Positions 1-9,266 are shown, counted from the first letter of the stretch. The stretch: 64,000 nucleotides of DNA from Thioclava sp. ES.031 (GCF_002563775.1 NZ_PDJO01000001.1:1994001-2058000), one strand, 5' to 3'. Notes: generated by a model not told the origin, from the sequence alone. Program-made: numbers and translations.

Positions 1-72
1 GCCATGGAGACGTGGAAAGAGATCAAGTTCGAGTTCGACACCGTGGACAAGCTGGACGTGGCGCACCGCTAA
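1..72 (+). CDS. cbbL: RuBisCO large subunit, C-terminal end only
   Basis: Only the last 23 codons and the TAA are inside the window; the gene starts upstream. The visible tail contains WKEIKFEFDTVDKLDV, which matches the C-terminus of form I RuBisCO large subunits. A small-subunit gene follows 41 bases later in the same direction, as expected for cbbLS. CbbL carries the active site that carboxylates ribulose-1,5-bisphosphate. The identity rests on this short tail plus the neighbours cbbS, cbbQ and cbbO, so it is firm by context. Confidence 0.88.
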   Translation, partial: AMETWKEIKFEFDTVDKLDVAHR

Positions 73-113
73 GGCGCGCCCCTCCCACCAACGCCTGAGA
101 AAGGACTGACACC

Positions 114-479
114 ATGAGTGAAATGCAAGATTACGGCTCGCGTATTTCGGACCCGAACAGCCGCAAGATGGGCACCTTCTCCTATCTGCCCCAGCTCAAC
201 GACGACGAGCTGCGCAAGCAGGTGGAATACATCGTCTCGAAGGGCTGGAACCCGGCCATCGAGCATACCGAGCCCGAGAATATGCGGTCGAACTTCTGGT
301 ATATGTGGAAGCTGCCGATGTTCGGGGAAACCGATGTCGATGCGATCTTCCGCGAGATCGAGATGTGCAAGAAGGCGAACCCGGGCAACCATGTCCGCCT
401 CGTGGGCTACGACAACTTCAAGCAGACGCAGGGCACCTCGATGGTGGTGCACCGCGCCGACATGTCGGCCTCTGCCTGA
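114..479 (+). CDS. cbbS: RuBisCO small subunit, form IA type
   Basis: Encodes a 121-residue small subunit that caps the L8 core of form I RuBisCO. The N-terminal half has the conserved stretch [19 protein letters not shown], and the [10 protein letters not shown] segment follows near residues 63-72. The sequence resembles the proteobacterial green-like form IA small subunit rather than the red-type form IC subunit with its long C-terminal extension. This agrees with the downstream cbbQ and cbbO, which accompany form IA or form II enzymes, and with the absence of a red-type cbbX here. An AAGGA-like ribosome site precedes the ATG. Confidence 0.95.
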   Translation: MSEMQDYGSRISDPNSRKMGTFSYLPQLNDDELRKQVEYIVSKGWNPAIEHTEPENMRSNFWYMWKLPMFGETDVDAIFREIEMCKKANPGNHVRLVGYDNFKQTQGTSMVVHRADMSASA

Positions 480-563
480 TCTGACACGAGGGGCGGGCTG
501 CCGATCGCGGCGGCCCGCCCTGCCCCATTTTTCCGGATTTTCCAGCGCGACGGAGAGCCACCC

Positions 564-1400
564 ATGAGCGATATCGACCCAGACCAGTTCCGTGTGAAGA
601 CCGAGCCCTATTACCGGCCCGTCGGCAACGAGATCGAGCAATATGCCGCCGCCTATGACGTGCGGATGCCGGTGATGCTCAAGGGCCCCACGGGCTGCGG
701 CAAGTCGCGTTTCGTCGAATATATGGCGTGGAAATTGCAGCGCCCGCTGATCACCGTGGCGTGCAACGAGGACATGACCGCGTCCGACCTGATCGGGCGG
801 TTCCTGTTGGATATCAACGGCACCAAGTGGCAGGACGGCCCGCTGACCGTCGCCGCGCGGATCGGCGCGATCTGCTATCTCGACGAGGTCGTCGAGGCCC
901 GACAGGACACCACCGTCGTCATTCACCCGCTGACCGACCACCGCCGCCAGCTGCCGCTGGAAAAGAAGGGCGAGCTGGTCGACGCGCATCCCGATTTTCA
1001 GGTCGTGATCTCGTATAACCCCGGCTACCAGTCGATGATGAAGGACCTCAAGCAATCGACCAAGCAGCGCTTCGGCGCGATGAGCTTCGACTACCCGCAG
1101 GCCGCGACCGAGGCTGAGATCGTGAGCCACGAGGCCGGGATCGACCTGAAGACCGCCGAACGCCTCGTGCAGGTGGCCGAACGCTCGCGCAACCTCAAGG
1201 GCCACGGGCTCGATGAGGGCATGTCGACGCGCCTTCTGGTCTATGCGGGCCAGCTGATCTCGCAGGACATCCCCGCGCCCGCTGCCTGCCAGATGGCGCT
1301 GGTGGAGCCGCTGACCGATGACGCGGATATGCGCGACACGTTGCAGGCGGCCGTCCAGACCTTCTTCCCCGAGATCACCGACAGTTCGAAGGTGGCGTAA
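564..1400 (+). CDS. cbbQ: RuBisCO activase AAA+ subunit CbbQ
   Basis: A 278-residue MoxR-class AAA+ ATPase. The Walker A motif GPTGCGKSR lies near residues 41-49 and a Walker B-like YLDEVVEAR near residue 110. From the family, CbbQ forms hexamers that dock on CbbO and use ATP to pull inhibitory sugar phosphates out of RuBisCO. It follows cbbS by 84 bases and cbbO follows after 12 bases, the usual LSQO order. Length and motifs are normal for CbbQ, so the enzyme is probably functional. Confidence 0.95.
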   Translation: MSDIDPDQFRVKTEPYYRPVGNEIEQYAAAYDVRMPVMLKGPTGCGKSRFVEYMAWKLQRPLITVACNEDMTASDLIGRFLLDINGTKWQDGPLTVAARIGAICYLDEVVEARQDTTVVIHPLTDHRRQLPLEKKGELVDAHPDFQVVISYNPGYQSMMKDLKQSTKQRFGAMSFDYPQAATEAEIVSHEAGIDLKTAERLVQVAERSRNLKGHGLDEGMSTRLLVYAGQLISQDIPAPAACQMALVEPLTDDADMRDTLQAAVQTFFPEITDSSKVA

Positions 1401-1412
1401 GGAGCGCGTCCG

Positions 1413-3740
1413 ATGAAGGTCGATCTCGACGATTACGCCGCCGATCTGATCAAATCCGCGCCGGAGCTGGAGGAGACCCTCGACGGGCTTTTCCACGAGG
1501 CGGCGCGGATGATGTCGCCTGCCGGTCTGAAGGACTACATGGATGGCGCGAAGGCCATGACCTCGCTCGGCAAGGGGCCGCGCCTGCTGATCTCCTATCT
1601 CGACGAGATGCCGCAGGTCGCCAAGGAATGCGGCGAGGACGTGATCCGCGATGTCGTGGGCGCGGTGCTGAAGCTGGCCTCGATGGTCTCGGGCGAGATC
1701 CTGGTGCTGATGCTCGACACGCTGCCCGGCGCCGCCAACCGCTTCGGCGACCCGGAACTGCTGCGCGGCTATCTGGCGCTGCTGCACCGGCTGGCGGCCC
1801 GCGCGCCGCGCGGTCTGCGCCCGATGTTCGGCGTGCTCGAAGAACTGCTGAGCAAACTCACCCTCTCGGGCCTGCGCCGCTGGGTGGATTTCGGGGCCGA
1901 AGCCTATCGCCGCGACCTGCCGAAACAGGCGGATTACTTCGGGCTGGTGAGCGAGGACAGCCGCGCGGTGCTCAAACAGGAACGCCGCGGCACGCTCTTC
2001 ATCGACAGCCAGCGCCGCTTGAACTTCTACCTCCGCGCCTTCTGGGCCCGCGACTTCTTCCTGCGTCCCTCTGCCGCCGACTTCGAGGGGTTCCGCCCCT
2101 TCATCGAGGACGGCGCGCTGCATCTGCCCGATGCGGTGGACGGGATCAACGGCGCCTCCGGCCTCGATCTCTACCGCGCGATGTGCGCCCATATGGCGGC
2201 CCATATCGTCTATTCAGATCACGGGCTGGGGCAGGAAGCGCTCAACCCTGCGCAGATTTTCCTGATCGGCATGATCGAGGATGCCCGCGTCGAATATTGC
2301 GCGACGCAGGCTTTTCCGGGGCTGCGCGCGATGTTCGACCGGCTGATGCCGGACACGCCTCAAGGGCAATACGAACACGAGACGATGTATCTGCTGGAGA
2401 AGGTGGCCCGCGCGTTCAACACGCCCGGCACCCGCACCGGCGATCTGGAAATCGACAATCTCGTCGAGACTTTCCACGGCGAGATCGCGGGCAATGCACG
2501 CGAGACCATGTTCTCCTGGTCGCTTGGGGTCGAGCTGTTCAACCTGCTGGCGCAGCGCCGCGCGGTGCCGTCCCTGCGCATTCTCGAATCCCTGAAAATT
2601 CCGTATCGCGACGACAACCGCTTCATCTGGTCGCTCTCGGATTACGACTGGTCGAACCAGAACGCCTACCAACCCGCGCAGGGTCAGGTGCGCAAGCGCG
2701 TGGGCCTGATGGAATTCGTCAACGAGGTCGATGTCGAGACCGCGGGCGACGATGCGCAGGAGGTCTGGGTGCTGTCGTCAGAGCTGTTCCCCTACGAGGA
2801 TGAGGGCGTCAGCTATAACGAGATGGAGGGCAAAGCCCCGATCTCGGATCCGTTTCATTACGGCGAGTGGGATTACAAGGTGCAGCTGATGCGCCCCTCC
2901 TGGTCGACCGTCTATGAACACCGCCCGCCGATGGGTGACCCGGACGAGATCGACACGATCCTGACCGCCCATCGCGGCATCCGTCACCGGATCAAGCAGA
3001 TTGTGGACCGGCTGCGCCCGCAGGGCATCTCGCGCCAGCGGCGGCTGGAGGATGGCGACGAGCTGGATATCAACGCCGCCGTCGATGCGATGGTGATGCA
3101 GCGGATCGGGATGCAGCCCGACATGCGGATCACCATGCGCAACGTCATCAACCGGCGCGATCTGGCGGTCTGTATCCTTCTCGACCTGTCGGAAAGCACG
3201 AACGAGACCGTGCGCGGCTCGGACAAGACCGTGCTGGAGCTGACGCGCGAGGCCTCGGCGCTCGTGGCCTCGGCGATCTCGGGCATCGGCGACCCGTTCG
3301 CGATCCACGGCTTTTCCTCGGATGGCCGCCACGACGTGCAATATCAGCGCTTCAAGGATTTCGAGCAGAAGCTCGATTCCGAGGTCAAAGGCCGCCTCGC
3401 GGGCATGAAAGGCGGGCTCTCGACCCGGATGGGGGCCGCGATGCGCCATGCCGCGCATCACCTGAGCCTGCGCCCCGAGGCGCATAAGCTGCTGCTGATC
3501 GTCACCGATGGCGAACCGGCCGATATCGACGAGCGCGACCCGCAATATCTGCGCATGGATGCCAAGAAGGCGGTTGCGGAACTCCAGCAGATCGGCATTA
3601 ACAGCTATTGTCTGACGCTGGACCCCGAGGCCGACGCCTATGTGTCGCGCATTTTCGGGGCCAACAACTTCACCGTGATCGATCAGGTCGAGCGCCTGCC
3701 CGAGAAACTGCCGACCCTGTTCGCGCAACTGACGAAATGA
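1413..3740 (+). CDS. cbbO: RuBisCO activase adaptor CbbO (VWA domain)
   Basis: A 775-residue protein with a large helical N-terminal part and a C-terminal von Willebrand factor A domain. The MIDAS signature D-L-S-E-S is at residues 591-595, followed by a TDGEPADIDERD loop near residue 700. In the characterised CbbQO activases the VWA domain of CbbO bridges the AAA+ ring to the large subunit of RuBisCO. Full length for the family, and placed directly after cbbQ with 12 bases between, so the two are almost certainly co-translated. Confidence 0.95.
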   Translation: MKVDLDDYAADLIKSAPELEETLDGLFHEAARMMSPAGLKDYMDGAKAMTSLGKGPRLLISYLDEMPQVAKECGEDVIRDVVGAVLKLASMVSGEILVLMLDTLPGAANRFGDPELLRGYLALLHRLAARAPRGLRPMFGVLEELLSKLTLSGLRRWVDFGAEAYRRDLPKQADYFGLVSEDSRAVLKQERRGTLFIDSQRRLNFYLRAFWARDFFLRPSAADFEGFRPFIEDGALHLPDAVDGINGASGLDLYRAMCAHMAAHIVYSDHGLGQEALNPAQIFLIGMIEDARVEYCATQAFPGLRAMFDRLMPDTPQGQYEHETMYLLEKVARAFNTPGTRTGDLEIDNLVETFHGEIAGNARETMFSWSLGVELFNLLAQRRAVPSLRILESLKIPYRDDNRFIWSLSDYDWSNQNAYQPAQGQVRKRVGLMEFVNEVDVETAGDDAQEVWVLSSELFPYEDEGVSYNEMEGKAPISDPFHYGEWDYKVQLMRPSWSTVYEHRPPMGDPDEIDTILTAHRGIRHRIKQIVDRLRPQGISRQRRLEDGDELDINAAVDAMVMQRIGMQPDMRITMRNVINRRDLAVCILLDLSESTNETVRGSDKTVLELTREASALVASAISGIGDPFAIHGFSSDGRHDVQYQRFKDFEQKLDSEVKGRLAGMKGGLSTRMGAAMRHAAHHLSLRPEAHKLLLIVTDGEPADIDERDPQYLRMDAKKAVAELQQIGINSYCLTLDPEADAYVSRIFGANNFTVIDQVERLPEKLPTLFAQLTK

Positions 3741-3755
3741 TCCCCGGAGGACCCC

Positions 3756-4457
3756 ATGAGCTTTGACCGTTCCATCAAGATCGCGCCGTCGATCCTGTCG
3801 GCCGATTTCGCCAATTTCGGCGCCGAGATCCGCGCCATCGAAGATCAGGGGGCCGATTGGGTCCATATCGACGTGATGGACGGGCATTTCGTACCGAACC
3901 TCACCTTCGGCCCGCCCGCCGTGAAAGCGTTCCGCCCGCATGTGAAGACCTTCATGGACGTCCACCTGATGATCGCGCCGGTCGATCCCTACATCGAAGC
4001 CTATGCCGAAGCGGGCGCCGACATGATCGTCGCGCATTGGGAGGCCGGTCCGCACCCGCATCGCACGCTGCAGGCGATCAAGGCGCAGGGCGTGAAATGC
4101 GGCATCTCGCTAAACCCCGGCACGCCCGCCAACGTGATCTCGGAACTGCTCGACCTCGTCGATATGGTTCTCGTGATGAGCGTGAACCCCGGCTTCGGCG
4201 GCCAGAAATTCATCCCCTCCAGCATCAACAAGGTGCGCCAAGTGCGCGAAATGATTGGCGATCGGGACATCCACATTCAGGTGGATGGCGGCGTCGATCC
4301 GACCACGGTCGGCCCGCTGGTCGAGGCCGGTGCGGATTGCTTCGTGGCAGGCTCGGCCGTCTTCAAGGGCGGTTCGGTCGACAAACCCGAGGTCTATGGC
4401 GCGAATATGCGCGCGATCCGCGAGGCGGCACAGGGCGCACTCAAAGCGGCGCAATGA
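3756..4457 (+). CDS. rpe: Ribulose-phosphate 3-epimerase
   Basis: A 233-residue TIM-barrel enzyme that interconverts ribulose-5-phosphate and xylulose-5-phosphate, feeding regeneration of the RuBisCO substrate. Diagnostic motifs are visible: SILSADF near the start, [36 protein letters not shown] and the phosphate loop VAGSAVF near the end. It starts 15 bases after cbbO behind a CCCCGGAGGA ribosome site. Within this operon it probably acts as the Calvin-cycle copy (CbbE). Whether a second rpe exists elsewhere cannot be seen. Confidence 0.95.
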   Translation: MSFDRSIKIAPSILSADFANFGAEIRAIEDQGADWVHIDVMDGHFVPNLTFGPPAVKAFRPHVKTFMDVHLMIAPVDPYIEAYAEAGADMIVAHWEAGPHPHRTLQAIKAQGVKCGISLNPGTPANVISELLDLVDMVLVMSVNPGFGGQKFIPSSINKVRQVREMIGDRDIHIQVDGGVDPTTVGPLVEAGADCFVAGSAVFKGGSVDKPEVYGANMRAIREAAQGALKAAQ

Positions 4458-4507
4458 CGGCCGGATCGGCGCAGGGCGGCGCGGTCGCAAAACCGTGATC
4501 TGACCGC

Positions 4508-4536
4508 TTGCCCTGCGGCGACCTCTCAGTCATATT
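4508..4536 (+). promoter_or_regulatory. Putative sigma-70-type promoter ahead of the MBL gene pair
   Basis: A TTGCCC hexamer (4508-4513) and a CATATT hexamer (4531-4536) are separated by 17 bases in the 112-base gap after rpe. This could start an internal transcript for the two MBL genes, the redoxin, cbbZ and cbbY. The match is by eye only and both boxes are imperfect. Confidence 0.35.
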
Positions 4537-4569
4537 CGTGGAATTGAATACCAGTAAGGGAGGACTGGC

Positions 4570-5478
4570 ATGACTTTCACGCGACGCACCATTCTGCGCG
4601 GAGGGCTGGCGATGGGCGCCATGACCGCCCTTCCCCGGCTCAGCTTCGCCGCCCAGACCCTCGAGATGGGGTCGGCACGGCTCGACACGCTGTCCGATGG
4701 CAATCTCGTCCTGCCGCTCAGCTTCGTGAGCGACAACCCCGACGCCAAGCCGATCCTCGAGAGCTACGGCATCACCGGCGACTCGGTCGAGCCGCCCTGC
4801 AACGTCACGCTCTATCGCGACGGCACCAATACGGTGCTGTTCGATGTGGGCTCGGGCAATGACTTCATGCCGACCGCGGGCAAGCTGATGGAGGCGATGG
4901 ATGCGCTGGAGGTCGCGCCCGATGACGTGACCCATATCGTCTTCACCCACGGCCACCCCGATCACCTCTGGGGCGTGCTCGACGATTTCGACGATCCGCT
5001 GTTCTACAATGCGCAGCACATGATGGGCAAAGCCGAGTTCGAATACTGGCGCAATCCCGAGACGCTCGACACGATCGACGACGGTCGCAAGACCTTCGCG
5101 GCGGGCGCGCTGCGGCGCCTCGAAATCCTTGAAGATCAGATCGCAACCTTCGGAGATGGCGAGGAAATCCTGCCCGGCATCATGGCGCAGATGACCCCCG
5201 GCCATACGCCCGGTCACATGTCCTTCCACGTCAAGAATGGCAACACGCAGGCCTTCATCATCGGCGATGCGATCGTGAACCACTACCTCGCCTTCGCGGC
5301 GCCGGGCATGGAGGCGGGCTCCGATCAGAACCCGGAGCTGGGTGCAACGACGCGCGTGGCGCTGCTGGATCAGCTCGCGACCGACAATCTGCCGATCATC
5401 GGCTATCACCTGCCCGAAGGCGGTCTGGGCCGGGTCGAGCGCGACGGCGACGCCTATCGTTACGTCGCGGAGGTCTGA
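4570..5478 (+). CDS. Tat-exported MBL-fold metallohydrolase
   Basis: A 302-residue protein with a twin-arginine leader (TRRTILRGG at residues 4-12, then a hydrophobic stretch ending near SFAAQ), so it should be exported folded to the periplasm. The metallo-beta-lactamase site is intact: H127-x-H129-x-D131-H132, then H212, D233 and H280. Such enzymes bind two metals and hydrolyse or oxidise varied substrates; the substrate here is not known. It is placed between Calvin-cycle genes and only 2 bases from a second MBL gene. Start chosen at the ATG behind AGGGAGGA. Confidence 0.85.
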   Translation: MTFTRRTILRGGLAMGAMTALPRLSFAAQTLEMGSARLDTLSDGNLVLPLSFVSDNPDAKPILESYGITGDSVEPPCNVTLYRDGTNTVLFDVGSGNDFMPTAGKLMEAMDALEVAPDDVTHIVFTHGHPDHLWGVLDDFDDPLFYNAQHMMGKAEFEYWRNPETLDTIDDGRKTFAAGALRRLEILEDQIATFGDGEEILPGIMAQMTPGHTPGHMSFHVKNGNTQAFIIGDAIVNHYLAFAAPGMEAGSDQNPELGATTRVALLDQLATDNLPIIGYHLPEGGLGRVERDGDAYRYVAEV

Positions 5479-5480
5479 GT

Positions 5481-6437
5481 ATGAAAAAACTCATCCTGAC
5501 CAGCGCCTTGGCGGCGCTTCTTCATGTGAGTCCCGCGCTCGCCTCTGAGGACGTGCCGGACATGTATCCCGGCTCCGTGCTCTATTCGAAACCCTATGAG
5601 GTGATCCCCGGCGTCTGGACCTCGATCGGCGCGACCGCGCCGCCGACCTATGAGAATTCGGGCCATAACAACAATCTCAGCTTCATCGTCACCGGCGATG
5701 GCGTGGTCGTTGTGAATTCCGGCGCGTCCTATCAGCTCGCCCGCGCGCTGCATGACGAGATCAAGGCGGTGACCGATCAGCCGGTGAAGCTGGTGATCAA
5801 CGAGAACGGTCAGGGCCACGCGATGCTCGGCAATAATTACTGGATCGAACAGGGTGTGCCGGTGCTCGCCCATGTCGATGCGGCGGCCGAGTTCGAGCAT
5901 GACGCGGGCGGCGCTTTCGAGGCGCTGAAAAATTACGGCAAGGAGACCGCCGAGGGCACCGATCCGAAGCTGCCCACCGAGACCTTCGAGGACAAGCGCG
6001 TCATCGAAATGGGCGACATGACCATCGAAGTGATGCATCTCGGCCCCGCGCACAGCCCCGGCGACACGCAGGTCTGGCTGCCGGAACAGAAGTTCATGAT
6101 CGCGGGCGATATCGCCTTTTCCGAACGGATGCCGCCGATCTTCTCGGGCACCTGCACGAGCTGCTGGATCGAGACCTTCGAGACCAAATTCGCGCCGCTG
6201 GAGCCTGCCTTCATCATCCCCGGCCACGGCCATCCGACCAATCTCGACAAGGTCACCCGAGGCACGACGGGCTACCTGAAATATCTGCGCGGCAAGATCG
6301 GTGAGCATATCGACAATGGTGGCGATCTGACCGAGGCCTACTACGTGGATCAGAGCCCCTACAAAAACCTCGACACGTTCGAGGAACTGGCGACGAAGAA
6401 CGCGGGCGTCGTCTACGAGGAAATGGAATTCGAATAG
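5481..6437 (+). CDS. Secreted MBL-fold protein with altered metal motif (SoxH-like)
   Basis: A 318-residue protein with a Sec signal peptide (MKKLILTSALAALLHVSPALA). The fold is metallo-beta-lactamase, resembling the SoxH/quinoprotein-associated group found near sulfur-oxidation genes. The usual HxHxDH motif is replaced by N109-G-Q111-G-H113-A114, whereas H191, D210 and the HGH at 249-251 are kept. It may bind one metal or a different metal set, or act as a binding protein. Pairs with the preceding Tat-exported MBL gene and starts 2 bases after it behind GGAGG. Confidence 0.8.
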   Translation: MKKLILTSALAALLHVSPALASEDVPDMYPGSVLYSKPYEVIPGVWTSIGATAPPTYENSGHNNNLSFIVTGDGVVVVNSGASYQLARALHDEIKAVTDQPVKLVINENGQGHAMLGNNYWIEQGVPVLAHVDAAAEFEHDAGGAFEALKNYGKETAEGTDPKLPTETFEDKRVIEMGDMTIEVMHLGPAHSPGDTQVWLPEQKFMIAGDIAFSERMPPIFSGTCTSCWIETFETKFAPLEPAFIIPGHGHPTNLDKVTRGTTGYLKYLRGKIGEHIDNGGDLTEAYYVDQSPYKNLDTFEELATKNAGVVYEEMEFE

Positions 6438-6445
6438 GAGGTCTC

Positions 6446-7000
6446 ATGGCCGTCACACCCCCCGTCTGCGATTTCGGCTGGAACGCTCCGGGCTTCACCC
6501 TGCCCGGCACCGATGGCAAGCAATACAGCTTTGACGACATCCGTGGCCCCAAGGGCACGCTCGTGATGTTCATCTGCAACCATTGCCCCTATGTCCAGTC
6601 GATCCTCGACCGCATCCTGCGCGATGCGGCGGAGTTGCAGAAGGCGGGGATCGGGGTCGTGGCGATCTCGGCCAACGATGTCGACGACTACCCGCAGGAC
6701 AGCTTCGAAAACATGGCCAAACTGGCCGAGGAGAAGGGCTTCCCCTTCCCCTATCTCTATGACGAAAGCCAGGCGGTGGCGAAGGCTTACGGCGCCGCCT
6801 GCACCCCCGATTTCTTCGGCTTCAACGCCGAGGACGGGCTGCAATATCGCGGGCGTCTCGATGCCTCGACCAAGCAGGCCGCTGCGGCAGATGCCAAGCG
6901 CGAGCTGTACGAGGGCATGATGATGGTCGTGGAAACCGGCGAAGGCCCGCGCGATCAGATCCCGTCGATGGGCTGCTCGATCAAGTGGAAAGCCGCATGA
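6446..7000 (+). CDS. Thioredoxin-fold redoxin with CNHC motif
   Basis: A 184-residue cytoplasmic protein of the AhpC/TSA-like thioredoxin family. The N-terminal redox centre is CNHCPYV near residues 50-56, followed by ACTPDFFGF (near residue 120, with the fold's cis-proline) and GCSIKWK at the C-terminus. These three blocks define the 'peroxiredoxin-like' group with a CXXC site. No signal peptide is seen. Strong AGGAGG ribosome site 8 bases after the second MBL gene; its stop codon overlaps cbbZ. A role in thiol or sulfur redox chemistry is an inference from neighbours. Confidence 0.85.
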   Translation: MAVTPPVCDFGWNAPGFTLPGTDGKQYSFDDIRGPKGTLVMFICNHCPYVQSILDRILRDAAELQKAGIGVVAISANDVDDYPQDSFENMAKLAEEKGFPFPYLYDESQAVAKAYGAACTPDFFGFNAEDGLQYRGRLDASTKQAAAADAKRELYEGMMMVVETGEGPRDQIPSMGCSIKWKAA

Positions 7001-7659
7001 GCGACGCCCCTTCCGTCATCTTCGACCTCGACGGGACGCTGATCGACTCCGTGCCCGCGATCCATGCCGTCTCGAATGCCGTTCTGACCGAGATGGGCTT
7101 CGAGCCGCTCTCGCTGCCGATGATCCGAAGCTTCGTCGGCAAGGGTGTGCCCAATCTCGTGCGCCAACTCCTCATAACCTCGGGCGAAGACCCGGACGGG
7201 CCGCTTTTCGCCCGCGTGGAGCACGCGCTGATCGCGCGCTACGAGACGGACGTGGAGGGCAACGTGCCCTATCCGAACGTGATCGCCGCGCTCGACACGC
7301 TCAAGGAGATGGGCTGCCGGATGGCTGTGTGCACCAACAAGCCCTTCGCGCCGGCCGAGGCCGCTTTGCGCCATGTCGGTCTCTGGGAGTATTTCGAACT
7401 GACGCTGGGCGGGGATTCCATGCCCACCCGCAAGCCCGAGCCGCAGATGCTGCACCATTGCCATCAGGCACTTGGCGGCGGCGCGATGATCTATGTCGGC
7501 GACTCGGAGGTCGATGCGGAGACGGCGGTGAACGCGCAGGCCCCCTTCGCGATCTATTCCGAAGGCTATCGCAAGACGCCGCTGACCGAAGTGCCCCATG
7601 ACGTGGCCTTCTCGGATTGGGCGATGCTGCCTGGTCTGGTGGAGGGCTGGAAATGGTAA
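6997..7659 (+). CDS. cbbZ: Phosphoglycolate phosphatase (HAD family)
   Basis: A 220-residue HAD phosphatase with FDLDGTLIDS (motif I), CTNKPF (motif II), RKPEPQML (motif III lysine) and VGDSEVDAETA (motif IV). It removes phosphate from 2-phosphoglycolate, the product of RuBisCO oxygenation. Its ATG overlaps the preceding stop as ATGA, so translation is coupled. Position in a cbb operon makes CbbZ the best name over generic Gph. Start set at 6997, not at an upstream in-frame codon, because of this overlap. Confidence 0.92.
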   Translation: MSDAPSVIFDLDGTLIDSVPAIHAVSNAVLTEMGFEPLSLPMIRSFVGKGVPNLVRQLLITSGEDPDGPLFARVEHALIARYETDVEGNVPYPNVIAALDTLKEMGCRMAVCTNKPFAPAEAALRHVGLWEYFELTLGGDSMPTRKPEPQMLHHCHQALGGGAMIYVGDSEVDAETAVNAQAPFAIYSEGYRKTPLTEVPHDVAFSDWAMLPGLVEGWKW

Positions 7660-8354
7660 GCGCGCTGATCTTCGACGTCGACGGCACGCTGGCCGAGACC
7701 GAAGAAGCGCATCGCCGCGCCTTCAACGAGACTTTCGCGGCGCGCGGCGTCGACTGGAACTGGTCGCAGGAGACCTACCGCGAACTCCTGAAGACCACCG
7801 GCGGCAAGGAGCGCATGGCGCGCCACCGCGAGGTCATGGGTTTCGGCCCCTCTGACGACGAAATCGCCGATCTGCACAAGATCAAGACCCGGCGTTATGT
7901 CGAGATCATCACCGACGGCGAGGTGCCGCTGCGCCCCGGCGTGGCGCGGCTGATCGCCAATGCGCGCGACGCTGGAATGAAGCTCGCCATCGCCACGACC
8001 ACGAACCGGCCCAATGTCGATGCGCTGATCCGCGCGACGCTGGGCGCCGATCCCGACCACCTGTTCGACGCGATTGCAGCCGGAGACGAGGTGGAGACCA
8101 AGAAACCCGCGCCGGACGTGTTCGAGCTGGCGCTGAACCGGTTGCATCTGCCGCCCGAGGCCTGCATCGCTTTCGAGGATAGCGAAATGGGTCTACAATC
8201 GGCGCAAGGGGCCGGGCTGCGCGTCTTGGTGACCCCTTCGGCCTATACCGACGGGGGCGATTTCTCGAGCGCGGAGTGGGTTCTTCCCGACCTCTCGCAT
8301 CCCTTACCGCCCGAGATCACGAGAGGGCTGGGACAGAGTGCCGCAATTTCATAA
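7653..8354 (+). CDS. cbbY: HAD phosphatase CbbY (xylulose-1,5-bisphosphatase type)
   Basis: A 233-residue HAD-IA protein starting MVSALIFDVDGTLAETEE, with TTTNRPN (motif II), ETKKPAPDVF (motif III) and FEDSEMG (motif IV). CbbY proteins dephosphorylate xylulose-1,5-bisphosphate, a misfire product that blocks RuBisCO, and so complement the CbbQO activase. The ATG at 7653 overlaps the end of cbbZ by 7 bases, which fixes the start. It is the last gene of the cbb run; 45 bases separate it from the persulfide dioxygenase gene. Confidence 0.92.
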   Translation: MVSALIFDVDGTLAETEEAHRRAFNETFAARGVDWNWSQETYRELLKTTGGKERMARHREVMGFGPSDDEIADLHKIKTRRYVEIITDGEVPLRPGVARLIANARDAGMKLAIATTTNRPNVDALIRATLGADPDHLFDAIAAGDEVETKKPAPDVFELALNRLHLPPEACIAFEDSEMGLQSAQGAGLRVLVTPSAYTDGGDFSSAEWVLPDLSHPLPPEITRGLGQSAAIS

Positions 8355-8399
8355 GATTATCCCCGGCTATATCTGCTGGGCAGGTTAACGGAGGCCACC

Positions 8400-9266
8400 A
8401 TGATCAAACCTGACGTTAAAGCGTTTTTCGACACCGCGACTTTCACCGTCTCTTACGTGGTGAAAGATCCGGACAGCAAATCCTGCGCCATCGTCGATAG
8501 CGTGCTCGATTTCGACTATTCCTCGGGTCGCACGGATACCAAATCCGCCGACGAGGTCATCGCCTATGTGACCGAACAGGGGCTCGAGGTGGAATGGATC
8601 CTCGAGAGCCATGTCCATGCAGACCACCTTTCCGCCGCGCCCTATATCCAGGAGCGCGTCGGCGGCAAGATCGGTATCGGCGACCGCATTCAGGTCGTGC
8701 AGGACACCTTCGGCAAGATCTTCAACGAAGGCACCGAATTCCAGCGCGACGGCTCGCAGTTCGACAAGCTCTTCAAGGAAGGCGACACGTTCACCGTGGG
8801 CGCGCTCGAGGGCCGCGTTCTGCACACGCCGGGCCACACGCCCGCTTGCCTCACCTACGTGATCGGCGATGCGGCCTTTGTGGGCGATACGCTCTTCATG
8901 CCCGATTTCGGCACGGCGCGCTGCGACTTCCCCGGGGGCTCGGCGGAAACGCTCTATTCCTCGATCCAGAAGATCCTCACGCTGCCCGACGAGACCCGCA
9001 TCTTCGTGGGCCACGACTACAAAGCACCGGGCCGCGACGAATATGCGTGGGAAACCAGCGTGGCCGAGGAAAAGGCCCGCAATATCCATATCGGCGGCGG
9101 CAAGTCCGAGGCCGAGTTCGTCAAGATGCGCACCGAGCGCGACGCGACGCTGGCGATGCCCAAGCTGATCATTCCCTCGCTGCAGGTGAACATGCGCGCA
9201 GGCCAGATGCCGCCCGCCGATGACGAGGGCAAGACCTATCTCAAGGTCCCGGTGAACGGGCTCTGA
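8400..9266 (+). CDS. blh: Persulfide dioxygenase-like MBL-fold protein
   Basis: A 288-residue cytoplasmic MBL-fold protein. The metal site H71-x-H73-x-D75-H76 is intact, followed by HTPGHTPACLTY, FVGDTLFMPDFGTARCDFPGG and FVGHDY. This set is typical of bacterial persulfide dioxygenases (Blh/PDO), which oxidise glutathione persulfide to sulfite with a single iron. Followed by a rhodanese-like DUF442 gene, a classic sulfide-detoxification pairing, then a SulP transporter that could remove the sulfite or sulfate. Starts behind ACGGAGG. Confidence 0.9.
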   Translation: MIKPDVKAFFDTATFTVSYVVKDPDSKSCAIVDSVLDFDYSSGRTDTKSADEVIAYVTEQGLEVEWILESHVHADHLSAAPYIQERVGGKIGIGDRIQVVQDTFGKIFNEGTEFQRDGSQFDKLFKEGDTFTVGALEGRVLHTPGHTPACLTYVIGDAAFVGDTLFMPDFGTARCDFPGGSAETLYSSIQKILTLPDETRIFVGHDYKAPGRDEYAWETSVAEEKARNIHIGGGKSEAEFVKMRTERDATLAMPKLIIPSLQVNMRAGQMPPADDEGKTYLKVPVNGL

